Positions 18,330-28,560 of a DNA stretch of 64,000 bases are shown piece by piece. Source of the DNA: M3007 sp031425155. Lineage in GTDB: Bacteria > Bacteroidota > Bacteroidia > Chitinophagales > Saprospiraceae. A program made the position numbers and the translations under genes. How positions within the stretch are numbered: position 1 is the first letter of the stretch; each line of letters starts with the position of its first letter. Where the stretch lies: contig JANPIV010000066.1 in NCBI GenBank assembly GCA_031425155.1, forward strand, positions 1 to 64,000. Reading direction: 5' to 3'. The notes under the pieces were generated by a model that made no database searches, was not told the origin of the DNA, and saw nothing but the letters and a program-made list of their open reading frames with translations.

Positions 18330-21300
18330 TTACTGCGGCCCGCCCGGTGGCAGTCCCTGGCTGGGCAGATAGGTCATGAACAGTTTTTCCAGTTCATCCT
18401 GTAAAGACTGGTCTTTCATCACATTGGTGGCGGTATTCAGCAGCGTCTGGGCAGTAGCCAATGCCGATTGCTCATCCTGCTGATAGCCTTTTTGCATGTC
18501 AGCGGATTGCGAAGCGATAAAACGCAGCTGTTGTTCCGTGGCCTGAGCAACCTCCCGCACCTTGTCGGCGGCTTTCTTACTGTCTCCGGCCCGCGCATAT
18601 ACATCGGCCATGAGTGCAGAAAACTGATCGTGGGCAAAGTTGTAGGAAGGGAACGCCGCGAAATACTTGTCGGCCAGCGCAATAGCCTTATCGTTCTTCT
18701 TTTCCGCCGTCAGCTCACGGGCTACCCGGATCATGGTCACGCGCATGGTTTGCAGACTCGGCAGGTAAGAGCGATTCACGAACAGGCGCTCCTGGTCGAA
18801 ATTGCCCCAATGCCATTTATTGACAATATTATCGAAGGCTATATCGGCAGCCACGCGGCCACAACCGATGATCCCGTAGTTGCGTTGGTCGCCTTCACTA
18901 CGGAACGGCACCACGCGCAAGCCCAGACCTTCCAGTTGCAGGTAGTCTTCCATACCCAGCAATTTATCTTCGCGGCAGGTGACTGCCCAGTAGATCGGAC
19001 GTTTCCAAAGGTTGGAAGCCAGGATGTCGAGCATCGCCAGTTCATCCTTGATAATATAATTTTTCTTGTCGCCCAGATTGATGTGCAGCGTATCCATGAT
19101 GGCGGTATCGCCTTCCATAGCAGCACCGCTGGCGATGGCATCGGCCCGATTGACCGGAATAGCAATGCGGCGCGTAGGTAAATAAGTATCAAAATCACGG
19201 CCACCCTGCGATTGCAGTTTGTGGTCTTCGGACAGGAATTTCATTACCTGCTGGATCGTCATTTCGCGTTCCGGCCCCTGCGAATAGTAGGGCACCTGCA
19301 CCCGCTTGAAGCCGGTGATCTTTTCCTGCGGAATACTCATTTCGATGGCTGGCGAGTTGTTCACCGCACGGCGCAACTGGCCGATATACCAATCCACGGC
19401 AATCAGAGACAGATTCACGACCCGCACGTCCGTACGGATATTTTCTACCTCCTGGCAATACCACAACGGATAGGTATCATTATCGCCGTAAGTGAAAATA
19501 AGGGCGTTGGGCTGGCACGATTCTAGGAAGTTGCGGGCGTAGTCGCGGCTGGCGTAGTGGTGGGCACGGCTGTGGTCATCCCAGTTTTGGGTCACCATCA
19601 GCACCGGCGCGCTCAATGCCAGCACCGTCGCCACCGGAGCGGCTATACCGGCCATGTTGAGCCGTTCGGAGAATAATTTGTACAGGGCCATTACGCTCAT
19701 CCCGATCCAGATGGCGAAAGTGAAAAACGACCCCGCCAGCACATAGTCGCGTTCGCGCGGCTCGTTGGGCGGCTGATTGGAATAGACGATGATACCGATG
19801 CCCGTAATAACAAACAGCACCAGAATAGCCGCAAATTCCGGTGATCGCTTCACAGCATCCATGAAAAAGAACAGGAACGCCGCGCCGGACAGTAACACCA
19901 GCAAGAAGTAGGCGTCAAAATTGGCGATATTCATAAAGACCTTCAGCAGCAGCGATACCAGCACCAGTACGCCCGCTACGCGCAGGAATCGGTCAGACGT
20001 CTGGTCATTGGTCCGCGAACGGAACGCATGGAAAAAGGCCCCCAATAGCCCGAGCAGCAGCGGAATAAGGTAGTATTTATTATTGGCCTGATTATTCTTT
20101 TGAAAATCGGGCAGTTCTTTTTGATTACCAATACGCGGCTCATCGAGGAAAGAGAAGCCGGTGATCCAGTTGCCTGAACTGGGGTCCCAGGAATAATACC
20201 CTTGCTCGCCATTCTGGCGGCCTGAAAAATTCCACATGAAATAACGCCCGTACATCCAGCCCAGCTGGTATTTCCAGAAAAACTCGAAATTGTCGGACAC
20301 CGTGGGTGCGCCCGAAGGTTTTTCAATCCATTGGCGATACAGCCGGGGGCGCCCCTGCGAGCCATCTCCCATCCGCGGGAAAAACGCCTGATCGCCCGGT
20401 GCATACGTATAATCCACTTTTTCGTCCACTACTTCATACCGATCGCCGACACGACCATACCGATCTTCTGATTCAACAGCCCTGGGTTCCGCATCGAAAT
20501 TCGGCCCACGCAACAGCGGGCGTTCGCCATATTGCTCCCGGTTGAGGTAAGGCAGCAGGCGCATCGGATCGGAAGGGTCGTTCATATTGATCGGCGGATT
20601 GGCATTGGCGCGGATAATTACCGTACCATAGCACATATACGCCAGCACCGTTACGCCGAGGGCCACCACTATACGCTGCAACAACCCATTATTAGTACGC
20701 TGCGCACGACGCAAACCATACCAGATCGCGCCGCCAAACAATAAAAATACCGGTACCAAACCGGAATAAAAAGGCAGGCCAAAACTATTGACTAAAAACT
20801 TATCAAAACTTGCCCACAAGCTGGGAATGCCCGCAATAATGAGTTTTTGGATCAATACAATGAACGCGACACCTACAATAGCAGCGATGAAAGTGCCACC
20901 GACGGTCCGGTCTTTTGCCTTTTTAAAATAGTAAAACATGGCCAGCGCGGGAAAGGTGAGCAGGCTCAACAAGTGGACTCCGATGGAGAGCGCACTGGCG
21001 TACACGGCAAACACCAACCAGCGGTCGGCATCTTCCGTATCGGGCAAATTATACCATTTCAAGGTCGCCCATAAAGTCAGGGCCGTGAAAAAGGTGGACA
21101 TGGCATACACCTCGCCCTCTACTGCCGAAAACCAGATGGAAGAGGTAAACGCCGTCACCAGACCGGCCACCAGACCGGCACCCGCGACCGCTATAGCCTG
21201 CCCGCCGATGGGGTCTTCCCCACGTTCGACAATGGAAAGCCGGGCCAGAATGCTGGTACTCCAGCAAATAAACATCCCGGTAAGGGCTGTGCAAATGGCC

Positions 21301-21554
21301 GACAACAGGTTGACCGAGTAGGCAATACTGGCGGGATCAGACGATACCATCGAAGCCACCCAGGTAAACAGTCGGCCTACCAGCAGAAAGATCGGTGCGC
21401 CGGGCGGGTGAACTACCTGCAACTTATAGGCGCCGGAAATGAATTCGCCGCAGTCCCACAGGCTGCCCGTCGGTTCGGCCGCTGCCGCCAGTACAAGTAC
21501 CGCTACCAAAAAAGTCAGCCAACCGGCTATGTTATTTAATGTTTTGAAATTCAT
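18330..21554 (-). CDS. DUF2723 family large integral membrane protein
   Basis: A 1074-residue protein. The Met at 21554 (MNFKTLNNIAGWLTFLV) is preferred over a 19-codon upstream extension. The DUF2723 signature follows the first membrane segment: GSLWDCGEFISGAYKLQVVHPPGAP, which resembles the acidic first loop of GT-C glycosyltransferases such as protein O-mannosyltransferases. About a dozen hydrophobic segments fill residues 10-640, followed by a soluble region and a helical, TPR-like C terminus (AIALADKYFAAFPSYNF). A sugar transfer role across the inner membrane is inferred from the family; no substrate is evident. It is bounded by its own terminator and appears monocistronic. Confidence 0.85.
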   Translation of the reverse strand: MNFKTLNNIAGWLTFLVAVLVLAAAAEPTGSLWDCGEFISGAYKLQVVHPPGAPIFLLVGRLFTWVASMVSSDPASIAYSVNLLSAICTALTGMFICWSTSILARLSIVERGEDPIGGQAIAVAGAGLVAGLVTAFTSSIWFSAVEGEVYAMSTFFTALTLWATLKWYNLPDTEDADRWLVFAVYASALSIGVHLLSLLTFPALAMFYYFKKAKDRTVGGTFIAAIVGVAFIVLIQKLIIAGIPSLWASFDKFLVNSFGLPFYSGLVPVFLLFGGAIWYGLRRAQRTNNGLLQRIVVALGVTVLAYMCYGTVIIRANANPPINMNDPSDPMRLLPYLNREQYGERPLLRGPNFDAEPRAVESEDRYGRVGDRYEVVDEKVDYTYAPGDQAFFPRMGDGSQGRPRLYRQWIEKPSGAPTVSDNFEFFWKYQLGWMYGRYFMWNFSGRQNGEQGYYSWDPSSGNWITGFSFLDEPRIGNQKELPDFQKNNQANNKYYLIPLLLGLLGAFFHAFRSRTNDQTSDRFLRVAGVLVLVSLLLKVFMNIANFDAYFLLVLLSGAAFLFFFMDAVKRSPEFAAILVLFVITGIGIIVYSNQPPNEPRERDYVLAGSFFTFAIWIGMSVMALYKLFSERLNMAGIAAPVATVLALSAPVLMVTQNWDDHSRAHHYASRDYARNFLESCQPNALIFTYGDNDTYPLWYCQEVENIRTDVRVVNLSLIAVDWYIGQLRRAVNNSPAIEMSIPQEKITGFKRVQVPYYSQGPEREMTIQQVMKFLSEDHKLQSQGGRDFDTYLPTRRIAIPVNRADAIASGAAMEGDTAIMDTLHINLGDKKNYIIKDELAMLDILASNLWKRPIYWAVTCREDKLLGMEDYLQLEGLGLRVVPFRSEGDQRNYGIIGCGRVAADIAFDNIVNKWHWGNFDQERLFVNRSYLPSLQTMRVTMIRVARELTAEKKNDKAIALADKYFAAFPSYNFAHDQFSALMADVYARAGDSKKAADKVREVAQATEQQLRFIASQSADMQKGYQQDEQSALATAQTLLNTATNVMKDQSLQDELEKLFMTYLPSQGLPPGGPQ

Positions 21555-21619
21555 TGTTTTACGATAGTTTAGGACGGCTTTTCTGACCATACAGGGCGTA
21601 GGGTCAGTCAAAGACAGCG

Positions 21620-21627
21620 CAAAACTA
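21620..21627 (-). promoter_or_regulatory. candidate -7 box for the DUF2723 gene
   Basis: On the minus strand the sequence reads TAGTTTTG (TAnnTTTG), about 66 bp before the chosen start codon. No convincing TTTG is seen at the -33 position. Confidence 0.35.
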
Positions 21628-21713
21628 AAAAAGTCTGCTCAACAGCGGCGGAAAGTGGCGGGAATTTGCGAAGCAAGGGTTATATCTCTCCAATCCACGA
21701 CTCGCATTTTATT

Positions 21714-23867
21714 TCAAGCCGGTACCTTTCGCGCCTTCTCCCGCTCCCAAAAGCGGTGCTGCGCAATCGCATTGATAAAATCTTCCGGCGATGCATCAAT
21801 CAGTACGCCCAGTGATCCGGCATCCGTGCTAGCCGCTGTGCCTATATAACTCGCCCGCAGTACGTCGGCACCGTCGCCGGTAGCGGCAATCGCTTTGCAA
21901 TGTTTATAGGCTTCATTGATGAAATGAATGGCATCCGGTTCGGACATTAAAGCCTGCGCACTTTTGGCACCGGACGGCACATATACCGCATCGAAAAGCA
22001 CAGAAGCGGCGGTTAGAAAACTCTGGTCCACCTGCATGGCGTGGCCACCTGCGCCCACAATATTTCCCAGTTTAGGAGCAATAATTTTGGTCATCGCACC
22101 CGCTGCTTCCAGCGCAGTTTTCATCGCCTGCAAAGACTTTTCTGCGACCCCATTGGCCGCCAGAATAGCAATCTGCCGGGTCTTAATGGAGTCCTTGATG
22201 GTATTGGCCATGCTTAAAGCCGCCGATTTGGACAATTTCTGTTTGCGGCTGACCGGTTCGTATTGGTCTTGATCGCCATCCGCCGGAACACTGTGATTCA
22301 GGGGATATTCGGGCTCTTCTACGGCAATGCCCAGCCCATCGGCTACTTTGGCCGCGAGTGTTGCGTCCACTTTGCTTAACAGACCGACCATTCTGGCCCG
22401 GATGTAAGGACGTTCCAGTTTGCCCAACTCGAAGGTGAGCGCATCTATAATATGGTTCTTTTCCGCTTCCGACTGGCTGTTAAAAAACAAGGTGGCCTGG
22501 CTGAAATGATCGAAGAAACTGGGGCTGCGTTCCCGGATCTTGTGGGCATCTATCCGTTCCTGATGACTGGTAAATCCACCGTCTGCTGCTTTGGCCTGAA
22601 ACGGGCAACCGTTGCCAATCGTATTGGGCTCATAACTGACCCGATCGCTGTTAATAGTTTGGCGCATGTGCCCGTCCCGCTGGTTGTTGGTCACCGGCAC
22701 AATAGGGCGGTTGATCGGAATTTCATGAAAATTAGGGCTGCCCAGGCGGGACAACTGCGTATCCGTGTAGGAAAAGAGGCGGCCCTGCAACAGTGGGTCG
22801 TTGGTGAAGTCAATGCCCGGCACCAGGTGACCGGGATGAAAGGCGACTTGTTCGGTTTCGGCGAAGAAATTATCGGGGTTCCGGTTGAGGGTCAGCTTGC
22901 CCACGCGTTGCACTGGTACCAGCTCTTCGGGAACCAATTTGGTCGGGTCGAGCAAATCGAAGTCGAACTTATGCTCGTCAGCCTCCGGAATGATTTGCAA
23001 GCCCAGTTCCCACTCGGGGAATGCCCCGTTCTCGATGGCTTCCCACAGATCCCGCCGGTGAAAATCAGCGTCTTTGCCGGAAATATTCTGGGCCTCGTCC
23101 CAAGCCACGGAATGTACGCCCAGCAGGGGTTTCCAGTGAAATTTTACGAAATGCGCCACCCCTTCTGCATTGATTAAACGAAAGGTATGCACCCCAAAGC
23201 CTTCCATCATGCGCAGACTACGGGGAATAGCCCGGTCGCTCATGGCCCACATAATCATGTGCATACTCTCGGGCATCAGGGAAATAAAATCCCAAAACGT
23301 ATCGTGTGCAGAGGCGGCCTGGGGGATTTCATTATGCGGTTCTGGCTTTACGGCATGGATGAGATCGGGAAATTTAATGGCATCCTGGATAAAAAACACC
23401 GGCATGTTGTTGCCGACCAGGTCATAATTGCCTTCCTGAGTGTAAAATTTTACTGAAAAACCCCGTACGTCGCGGGCCAGATCGGTAGAACCCCGCGAAC
23501 CGGCAACGGTGGAGAAACGTACGAACACCGGGGTAGGCTGGCTCGGGTCGTTCAGAAACTTAGCTTTGGTATAGGGCGCCAGCGATTCGTACAATTGAAA
23601 AACTCCGTGCGCAGCGGACCCGCGGGCGTGCACGATCCTTTCCGGAATGCGTTCATGATCAAAATGGGTGATTTTTTCTCGTAAAATAAAATCCTCTAAT
23701 AAGCTGGGACCACGTGCACCCGCTTTCAGGGAATTTTGATTGTCATTGATGCGTAACCCCTGATTGGTAGTCAGCATTTGCCCATCGCCGTTTTGCGTAT
23801 CGCGTTGCAGGGCGTCCACCTTCTGGTTTTCGGGCGGAAGAGATGGTTCATTCTTGTTAGTGGCCAT
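21714..23867 (-). CDS. katE: large-subunit (HPII-type) catalase
   Basis: A 717-residue clade 2 catalase that breaks down hydrogen peroxide. The start is set at MATNKNEPSLPP (23867), seven codons inside the longest frame. The distal His lies in RIVHARGSAAHG (about residue 80), the active-site Asn region is YDLVGNNMPVFFIQD, and the proximal heme Tyr is in RLFSYTDTQLSRLG. After about residue 560 it carries the extra flavodoxin/glutamine-amidotransferase-like domain typical of HPII (TRQIAILAANGVAEKSL, VYVPSGAKSAQAL). The length fits HPII rather than small-subunit catalases. It is transcribed alone between two minus-strand genes. Confidence 0.95.
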   Translation of the reverse strand: MATNKNEPSLPPENQKVDALQRDTQNGDGQMLTTNQGLRINDNQNSLKAGARGPSLLEDFILREKITHFDHERIPERIVHARGSAAHGVFQLYESLAPYTKAKFLNDPSQPTPVFVRFSTVAGSRGSTDLARDVRGFSVKFYTQEGNYDLVGNNMPVFFIQDAIKFPDLIHAVKPEPHNEIPQAASAHDTFWDFISLMPESMHMIMWAMSDRAIPRSLRMMEGFGVHTFRLINAEGVAHFVKFHWKPLLGVHSVAWDEAQNISGKDADFHRRDLWEAIENGAFPEWELGLQIIPEADEHKFDFDLLDPTKLVPEELVPVQRVGKLTLNRNPDNFFAETEQVAFHPGHLVPGIDFTNDPLLQGRLFSYTDTQLSRLGSPNFHEIPINRPIVPVTNNQRDGHMRQTINSDRVSYEPNTIGNGCPFQAKAADGGFTSHQERIDAHKIRERSPSFFDHFSQATLFFNSQSEAEKNHIIDALTFELGKLERPYIRARMVGLLSKVDATLAAKVADGLGIAVEEPEYPLNHSVPADGDQDQYEPVSRKQKLSKSAALSMANTIKDSIKTRQIAILAANGVAEKSLQAMKTALEAAGAMTKIIAPKLGNIVGAGGHAMQVDQSFLTAASVLFDAVYVPSGAKSAQALMSEPDAIHFINEAYKHCKAIAATGDGADVLRASYIGTAASTDAGSLGVLIDASPEDFINAIAQHRFWEREKARKVPA

Positions 23868-23987
23868 AATTTTTTCCCCTATGCCCAAAAAAAATATGCC
23901 AGCAGCAGTTTACTTCCGTAGCGGCTGGTGCTGGGGCAATTTGATGTCAGCAGACCCCAAAAGGTGCGTGCCATCGTTAACGAAAAC

Positions 23988-25079
23988 CTACCCATTCGCC
24001 CGTTGCCTCAGCAAAGCATCGGCCAGCACTAAGGCTGCCATCGCTTCCACAATCGGTACGGCTCGCGGCACTACGCAGGGATCGTGGCGACCCTTGCCAC
24101 GCACAGTCACCGCTTCGCCAGCGGCATTGATAGAAGGCTGATCGCGCATAATCGTAGCGACCGGCTTGAAGGCCACCCGAAAATAAATATCCATTCCGTT
24201 GGAGATGCCACCCTGGATGCCGCCGGAGTGGTTGGTCAGGGTAGCCCCAGCCAGCCCCCCGCCCGCCCGTAGAGGCGGGCTAAAAAGATCATTATGCTCA
24301 CTTCCCAACATCTTTACCCCTTCAAAACCAGAGCCGTATTCAAAGCCTTTGGCGGCATTAATACTGAGCATAGCCTTGCCCAGGTCGGCGTGCAATTTAT
24401 CGAACACAGGCTCGCCAAGCCCGACCGGACAGCCACGCACCACAGCACTCACCACGCCACCGATGGTATCGCCTGCCTTGCGTACTTTTTTGATGAGCCG
24501 GATCATTTTCTCCGCCAACACCGGGTCGGGACAGCGGATGTCGTTGGTTTCGGTCAGCGTCAGATCGAGTTGGGAGTAGTCGGAAGTGGTGGCCAAATGA
24601 CCGACCTGACTTACATAAGCCTGTATATCAACACCCTGCGTTTTCAAAAATAATTTGGCAATGGCCCCGGCAGCCACGCGGGCGGCGGTCTCGCGGGCAG
24701 AACTGCGGCCCCCACCCCGGTGGTCGCGGTAGCCATATTTGGCCTGCCACGTATAGTCCGCATGACTGGGGCGAAAGGCTTCGGCCAGGTGGTCGTAGTC
24801 GCGGGAACGCTGATCTTCATTGGGGATCATCAGGCCAATAGGTGTACCCGTGGTGCGGCCTTCGAACACCCCGCTCAACACCTGCACAGTGTCGCTTTCC
24901 TTCCGCTGCGTGACGATGCTGCTCTGCCCCGGACGGCGACGGTCGAGTTCGTGCTGGATATATTCGAGATCAAAAGGGAGACCCGCCGGACAGCCGTCCA
25001 CGATGCAGCCGATGGCCGTGCCATGCGATTCGCCAAAAGTAGTGACCCGAAAAAGCGTTCCGAAAGTATTGCCAGCCAA
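23988..25079 (-). CDS. aroC: chorismate synthase
   Basis: A 363-residue enzyme that converts EPSP to chorismate with reduced FMN, the last step of the shikimate pathway. Motifs are GESHG near residue 17, RRRPGQ, GGGRSSARETAARVAAGAI, and HDPCVVPRAVPIVEAM near the C terminus. Homology begins exactly at the TTG codon at 25079 (read AGNTFGTLFRVTTFGESHG after the start). The frame is open a further 27 codons to an ATG at 25160, but that extension is hydrophobic, unlike any aroC N terminus, and overlaps a terminator. I therefore propose a TTG start. Confidence 0.93.
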   Translation of the reverse strand: MAGNTFGTLFRVTTFGESHGTAIGCIVDGCPAGLPFDLEYIQHELDRRRPGQSSIVTQRKESDTVQVLSGVFEGRTTGTPIGLMIPNEDQRSRDYDHLAEAFRPSHADYTWQAKYGYRDHRGGGRSSARETAARVAAGAIAKLFLKTQGVDIQAYVSQVGHLATTSDYSQLDLTLTETNDIRCPDPVLAEKMIRLIKKVRKAGDTIGGVVSAVVRGCPVGLGEPVFDKLHADLGKAMLSINAAKGFEYGSGFEGVKMLGSEHNDLFSPPLRAGGGLAGATLTNHSGGIQGGISNGMDIYFRVAFKPVATIMRDQPSINAAGEAVTVRGKGRHDPCVVPRAVPIVEAMAALVLADALLRQRANG

Positions 25080-25159
25080 GAGGTGAAAAAGTAAGAGCGT
25101 GAGAAAAATAAGGTGAGAAGCAGGAAAATGTGGAGGCCAAAGAACGGAATTGTTGGCCA

Positions 25160-25209
25160 AAATAAAAATGCCCGGCTTTCTTCATCTGAAAGGCGGGCAT
25201 TTTTATTTT
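25160..25209 (-). terminator. terminator between the thioredoxin-like gene and aroC
   Basis: A long stem of AAATAAAAATGCCCG paired with CGGGCATTTTTATTT, extended inwards by CTTTC/AAAGG. A/T-rich flanks on both sides would allow termination in either direction. Confidence 0.7.
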
Positions 25210-25253
25210 GTAAATTAACGTGAGTTTGGGGATTAACTCTTTGATTGTCAATA

Positions 25254-25372
25254 AGTAGCACTTGTCATGTCGCAGAGAAACGGAGACATCCACACAAGCC
25301 AAGTAGCAAAAAGATCACCAAGAACTGGGCTTGTGTAGTTTCCTTCTCTTCGTTGCGGAATGCCCATCTTAT
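25254..25372. repeat. degenerate MITE-like element, copy 3
   Basis: Positions 25264-25304 match the left arm of the two full elements (TCATGTCGCAGAGAAACGGA, then the CACACAAGCCA stem). The right arm survives only in part (ACTGGGCTTGTGTAGT). The AGGAACGTG ends are lost. It is a decayed copy between the thioredoxin-like gene and aroC. Confidence 0.65.
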
Positions 25373-25411
25373 TTGGTAAAAAGTAGAGGAAAACTCCGAA
25401 CTCACTGTAAT

Positions 25412-26326
25412 TTATTGCTGGGTGGCAAAATTTTTCTGATACGTCTCCCACGGCGTGGTACGATGACTATCCGTGCCGAAATAGTTGAGAATGGCCTGTA
25501 ATTTCTGCGCATCCTGATAGCCGGGCAAGGGCTGAATAAGGTTCAGATTTTCATCCAGGAAAACGCTGGTAGGAAAACTCAGGCGATTGCTGAGCCATTC
25601 AGCGGCCAATTCGTGGTAGCCGCGGCCATTGCTGCTTTTAAAATGATAGGTTTTGTTTTGAAAAACAATATCATTGGTTTGCTCGGCATTGAATTTCACG
25701 GCGTAGAAATGCTCATTCAGATATTGGGCCACGGCAGGATCGGTAAAAGTGGTTTCGTCCATCTTTTTACACCAGCCGCACCAATCCGTCATTACATCCA
25801 CAAAAATCTTGCGCTTGTCGCTTTTGCTTTTTTCCAGGGCTTCGTCCAGCGTCATCCAGTTGATTCTCACGGGTTCAGCAGGTTTTACAGGCACCGTTTT
25901 TTTGACCGGCGTAGTCACTGTACGCGCAGTACCGCTGCCATTATAGCGGGTAGTAGTAGTAGATTTGGCCGAAGGAGTACGGCTTGGTCGTGCCGCCCGC
26001 GTGGTAGTCCCGGAGGCATTGCGATCCACGCTCTCCGGGCGGGCACTTCCCGATTTGGAGGTAGTGCGCGGCGTAGAGGTAGTCGTGGATTTGGCGGCTC
26101 TGGCATTAGCATTTGGCGACATGGTCCCGGATTTAGGAGTCAGGCGCGGAGCGGCGGTGTTTGGGTTATAGGTAGAAGGAGCCGGTTCAGAACGGGGCGA
26201 TCCGGTTGATTTTGTAGTCGTTGTCCTCGTGCGACCCGAGGAAGGAGTGGGTTGTAAAGTGGTCGTTTGCCCGGTCGCGAACCAGGCTATAAAAGCGATT
26301 AAAACGGTTAACAGGAATTTGCGCAT
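25412..26326 (-). CDS. secreted thioredoxin-like protein with Ser/Thr/Pro-rich linker
   Basis: A 304-residue exported protein. The signal peptide ends near WFATGQ. Residues about 20-145 are low-complexity Thr/Ser/Arg/Pro. A thioredoxin fold follows from about 152 with active site DWCGWCKKMDET and a cis-Pro segment LSFPTSVFLDEN. The WCxWC context resembles DUF255/thioredoxin_7-type periplasmic reductases (as in DsbD C-terminal-like proteins). It probably acts on periplasmic or surface disulfides; the linker may span the cell wall or be glycosylated. Cysteine-rich exported proteins elsewhere in the window could be substrates, but nothing links them directly. A terminator lies downstream. Confidence 0.85.
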   Translation of the reverse strand: MRKFLLTVLIAFIAWFATGQTTTLQPTPSSGRTRTTTTKSTGSPRSEPAPSTYNPNTAAPRLTPKSGTMSPNANARAAKSTTTSTPRTTSKSGSARPESVDRNASGTTTRAARPSRTPSAKSTTTTRYNGSGTARTVTTPVKKTVPVKPAEPVRINWMTLDEALEKSKSDKRKIFVDVMTDWCGWCKKMDETTFTDPAVAQYLNEHFYAVKFNAEQTNDIVFQNKTYHFKSSNGRGYHELAAEWLSNRLSFPTSVFLDENLNLIQPLPGYQDAQKLQAILNYFGTDSHRTTPWETYQKNFATQQ

Positions 26327-26523
26327 AGCCAGAACTTTGAGAGGCTGAGTTTATTTGAACAAAGTAATGCCCAAAGAACCGAAAAAGCAAAGTATGGCTT
26401 GCTTGAGGGGGAGATTTTAAATTAAGTTTAACGGCTCATCGAATCGCTAATGGCAGATATATTGCGGCTTCGCCACCGGCTTACCAGTAATTATTACCAT
26501 AAAACATTCATCCTGGATCGAAC

Positions 26524-28260
26524 ATGAGAAACATTGCCTTCTTGCTTACCGTCCTCTACACCACCATTGCCGTCGGCCAAAAACCAAGCCCGGCCATCCA
26601 ACTCAACCAACTCGGCTTCTACCCCACTGCGCCCAAAGAAGTAGTAATAGTGGGTACGACAAATACCACACCAACAGGCTTTTACATCAGGCAAGCGACC
26701 ACAAAAAAAATCGTTTTTACCGGCAAATTAATCTCCGCTAAGACCAACCAGATCGCCGATTTTTCCAGTTTCCAGACACCCGGCCAGTACTACCTCGAAG
26801 TACCCGGCCTCAGCCGTTCCTACCCTTTTGAAATAAAAGAAAACGTGCATCGCCAAGCCGCCGTAGCCTCTTTGAAAGGTTTTTACTATCAGCGCACTTT
26901 TGTGGATTTGCCCGCCCAATACGCCGGTCAATGGGCCCGTGCCGCCGGACATCCCGATACCGCCGTGTATATCCACGCTTCGGCAGCCACGGTGCAACGG
27001 CCCGAGGGGACCATCATTTCTTCCCCGCTGGGCTGGTACGATGCGGGCGACTACAATAAATACATCGTCAATTCGGGCATTTCGGTGGCCACGTTGCTCT
27101 CGCTCTACGAAGATTTCCCCGACGCTGGCCAGGATTTTAAAATCACTATACCGGAAAGCAGCAATGCCCTACCCGACGTGCTGGACGAGGCCCTGTTCAA
27201 CCTTCGCTGGATGCTCACTATGCAAGACCCCAACGATGGCGGCGTGTACCATAAACTCACCAATGCGAATTTTGACCCGCTGAACATGATGCCAGACAAG
27301 GCGCAGACCAGGCGGTATGTGGTACAAAAAAGCATTACAGCCACGCTGGATTTTGCAGCGGTGATGGCGCAGGCCAGCCGGATTTTTAAAGGTTTTGATC
27401 GGGAAATGCCTCGTTTTGCTGACTCCTGCCTGCTGGCTGCCGAACGCGCCTGGCAATGGGCCAAGCAAAATCCGAATACGTATTACAATCAGGATGAGAT
27501 GAATAAATTATACGAACCCGACATCGTCACCGGTGCGTACGGCGACCGGGATGCCAGCGACGAATGGATTTGGGCGGCTATTGAACTATGGGCTACGACG
27601 CAAAAAGGCGACTACAAAAACGCGATGAATTGCTTCCCGGATAATAATCTGCCGCTGCCCGAATGGAGCAAGGTGCGTACTTTGGGTTATTACACCTTGC
27701 TTCGTTTGCAGCGGAAGTCACCGGCATCTGTCTGGCAGACAGAAATTGAAGCGGTGAAAAAACACCTGTTGAGCGAAGCCGACAGTATGGTGCTGGCTGC
27801 TTCCCGACATCCCTTTCATACCGTCATGGGCCGTTCCGATAAAGATTATGTGTGGGGAAGTAATGCCGTAGCCGCCAATCAGGGTGTGTTTTTGATTCAG
27901 GCGTATAACCTTTCCAAAGACAAAAAATACCTGCGCGCCGCCCTGACCAATCTGGATTATTTGCTGGGGCGCAATGCCACCGGCTACTGTTTTCTGACGG
28001 GCTTTGGCCAGAAACAAGTCCTGCATCCGCACCATCGGCCCTCGGTGGCAGATGGAATTGCAGCCCCTGTCCCCGGCTTACTATCGGGCGGCCCCAATCC
28101 AGGTCAGCAGGATAAATGTCCCGGCTATGCCTCTAGGCAGCCGGATCAAAGTTTCCTGGACAACGACTGCTCTTATACTACCAATGAAATTGCGATCAAC
28201 TGGAATGCGCCGATGGTGTATCTGGCTACCGTCATGGAAATATTGCAAAAACACTTTTGA
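26524..28260 (+). CDS. glycoside hydrolase family 9 endoglucanase
   Basis: A 578-residue secreted enzyme with signal peptide to about AVGQ. An N-terminal Ig-like CelD_N domain (residues about 22-110: PAIQLNQLGFYPTAPKEVVI) precedes the (alpha/alpha)6 catalytic domain. Catalytic features visible are WYDAGDYNKY near 170-180 (nucleophile/base Asp pair region), HPHHRPSVADG near 500, and the proton donor Glu in TTNEIAINWNAP near 555. It would hydrolyse beta-1,4-glucans. No sorting domain is present, so it is probably periplasmic or released. A terminator follows. No sus-like partner genes flank it. Confidence 0.92.
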   Translation: MRNIAFLLTVLYTTIAVGQKPSPAIQLNQLGFYPTAPKEVVIVGTTNTTPTGFYIRQATTKKIVFTGKLISAKTNQIADFSSFQTPGQYYLEVPGLSRSYPFEIKENVHRQAAVASLKGFYYQRTFVDLPAQYAGQWARAAGHPDTAVYIHASAATVQRPEGTIISSPLGWYDAGDYNKYIVNSGISVATLLSLYEDFPDAGQDFKITIPESSNALPDVLDEALFNLRWMLTMQDPNDGGVYHKLTNANFDPLNMMPDKAQTRRYVVQKSITATLDFAAVMAQASRIFKGFDREMPRFADSCLLAAERAWQWAKQNPNTYYNQDEMNKLYEPDIVTGAYGDRDASDEWIWAAIELWATTQKGDYKNAMNCFPDNNLPLPEWSKVRTLGYYTLLRLQRKSPASVWQTEIEAVKKHLLSEADSMVLAASRHPFHTVMGRSDKDYVWGSNAVAANQGVFLIQAYNLSKDKKYLRAALTNLDYLLGRNATGYCFLTGFGQKQVLHPHHRPSVADGIAAPVPGLLSGGPNPGQQDKCPGYASRQPDQSFLDNDCSYTTNEIAINWNAPMVYLATVMEILQKHF

Positions 28261-28358
28261 AAGGCAGCCATCTGTCAGTGGGCCTCATCACAAAAATTTA
28301 ATCTTATTTGTGCTGCCTGATTTTCGCCACAAAGCTTGACTTTTGCCTACTCAACCTG

Positions 28359-28396
28359 AAAATGCCAGCCGCCCTCGTCGTGACTGGCATTTTTTT
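28359..28396 (+). terminator. terminator of the GH9 gene
   Basis: The stem AAAATGCCAG pairs with CTGGCATTTT across a 15-nt loop and runs into eight consecutive T residues. Confidence 0.75.
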
Positions 28397-28560
28397 TGGG
28401 CATTCAACTACATTTGTTAACACAACTTTCCGTCCAAAGGTCGGTTCATAAAGTATGAAAAGATAATCCTAAATGCTTAAACCCTTTTAACCGCCGTAGC
28501 CTTTTGGGCGAAGGAGGTTCCAAACCAACCCAGTATCATTTTTTAACACTTATTTCTTCA

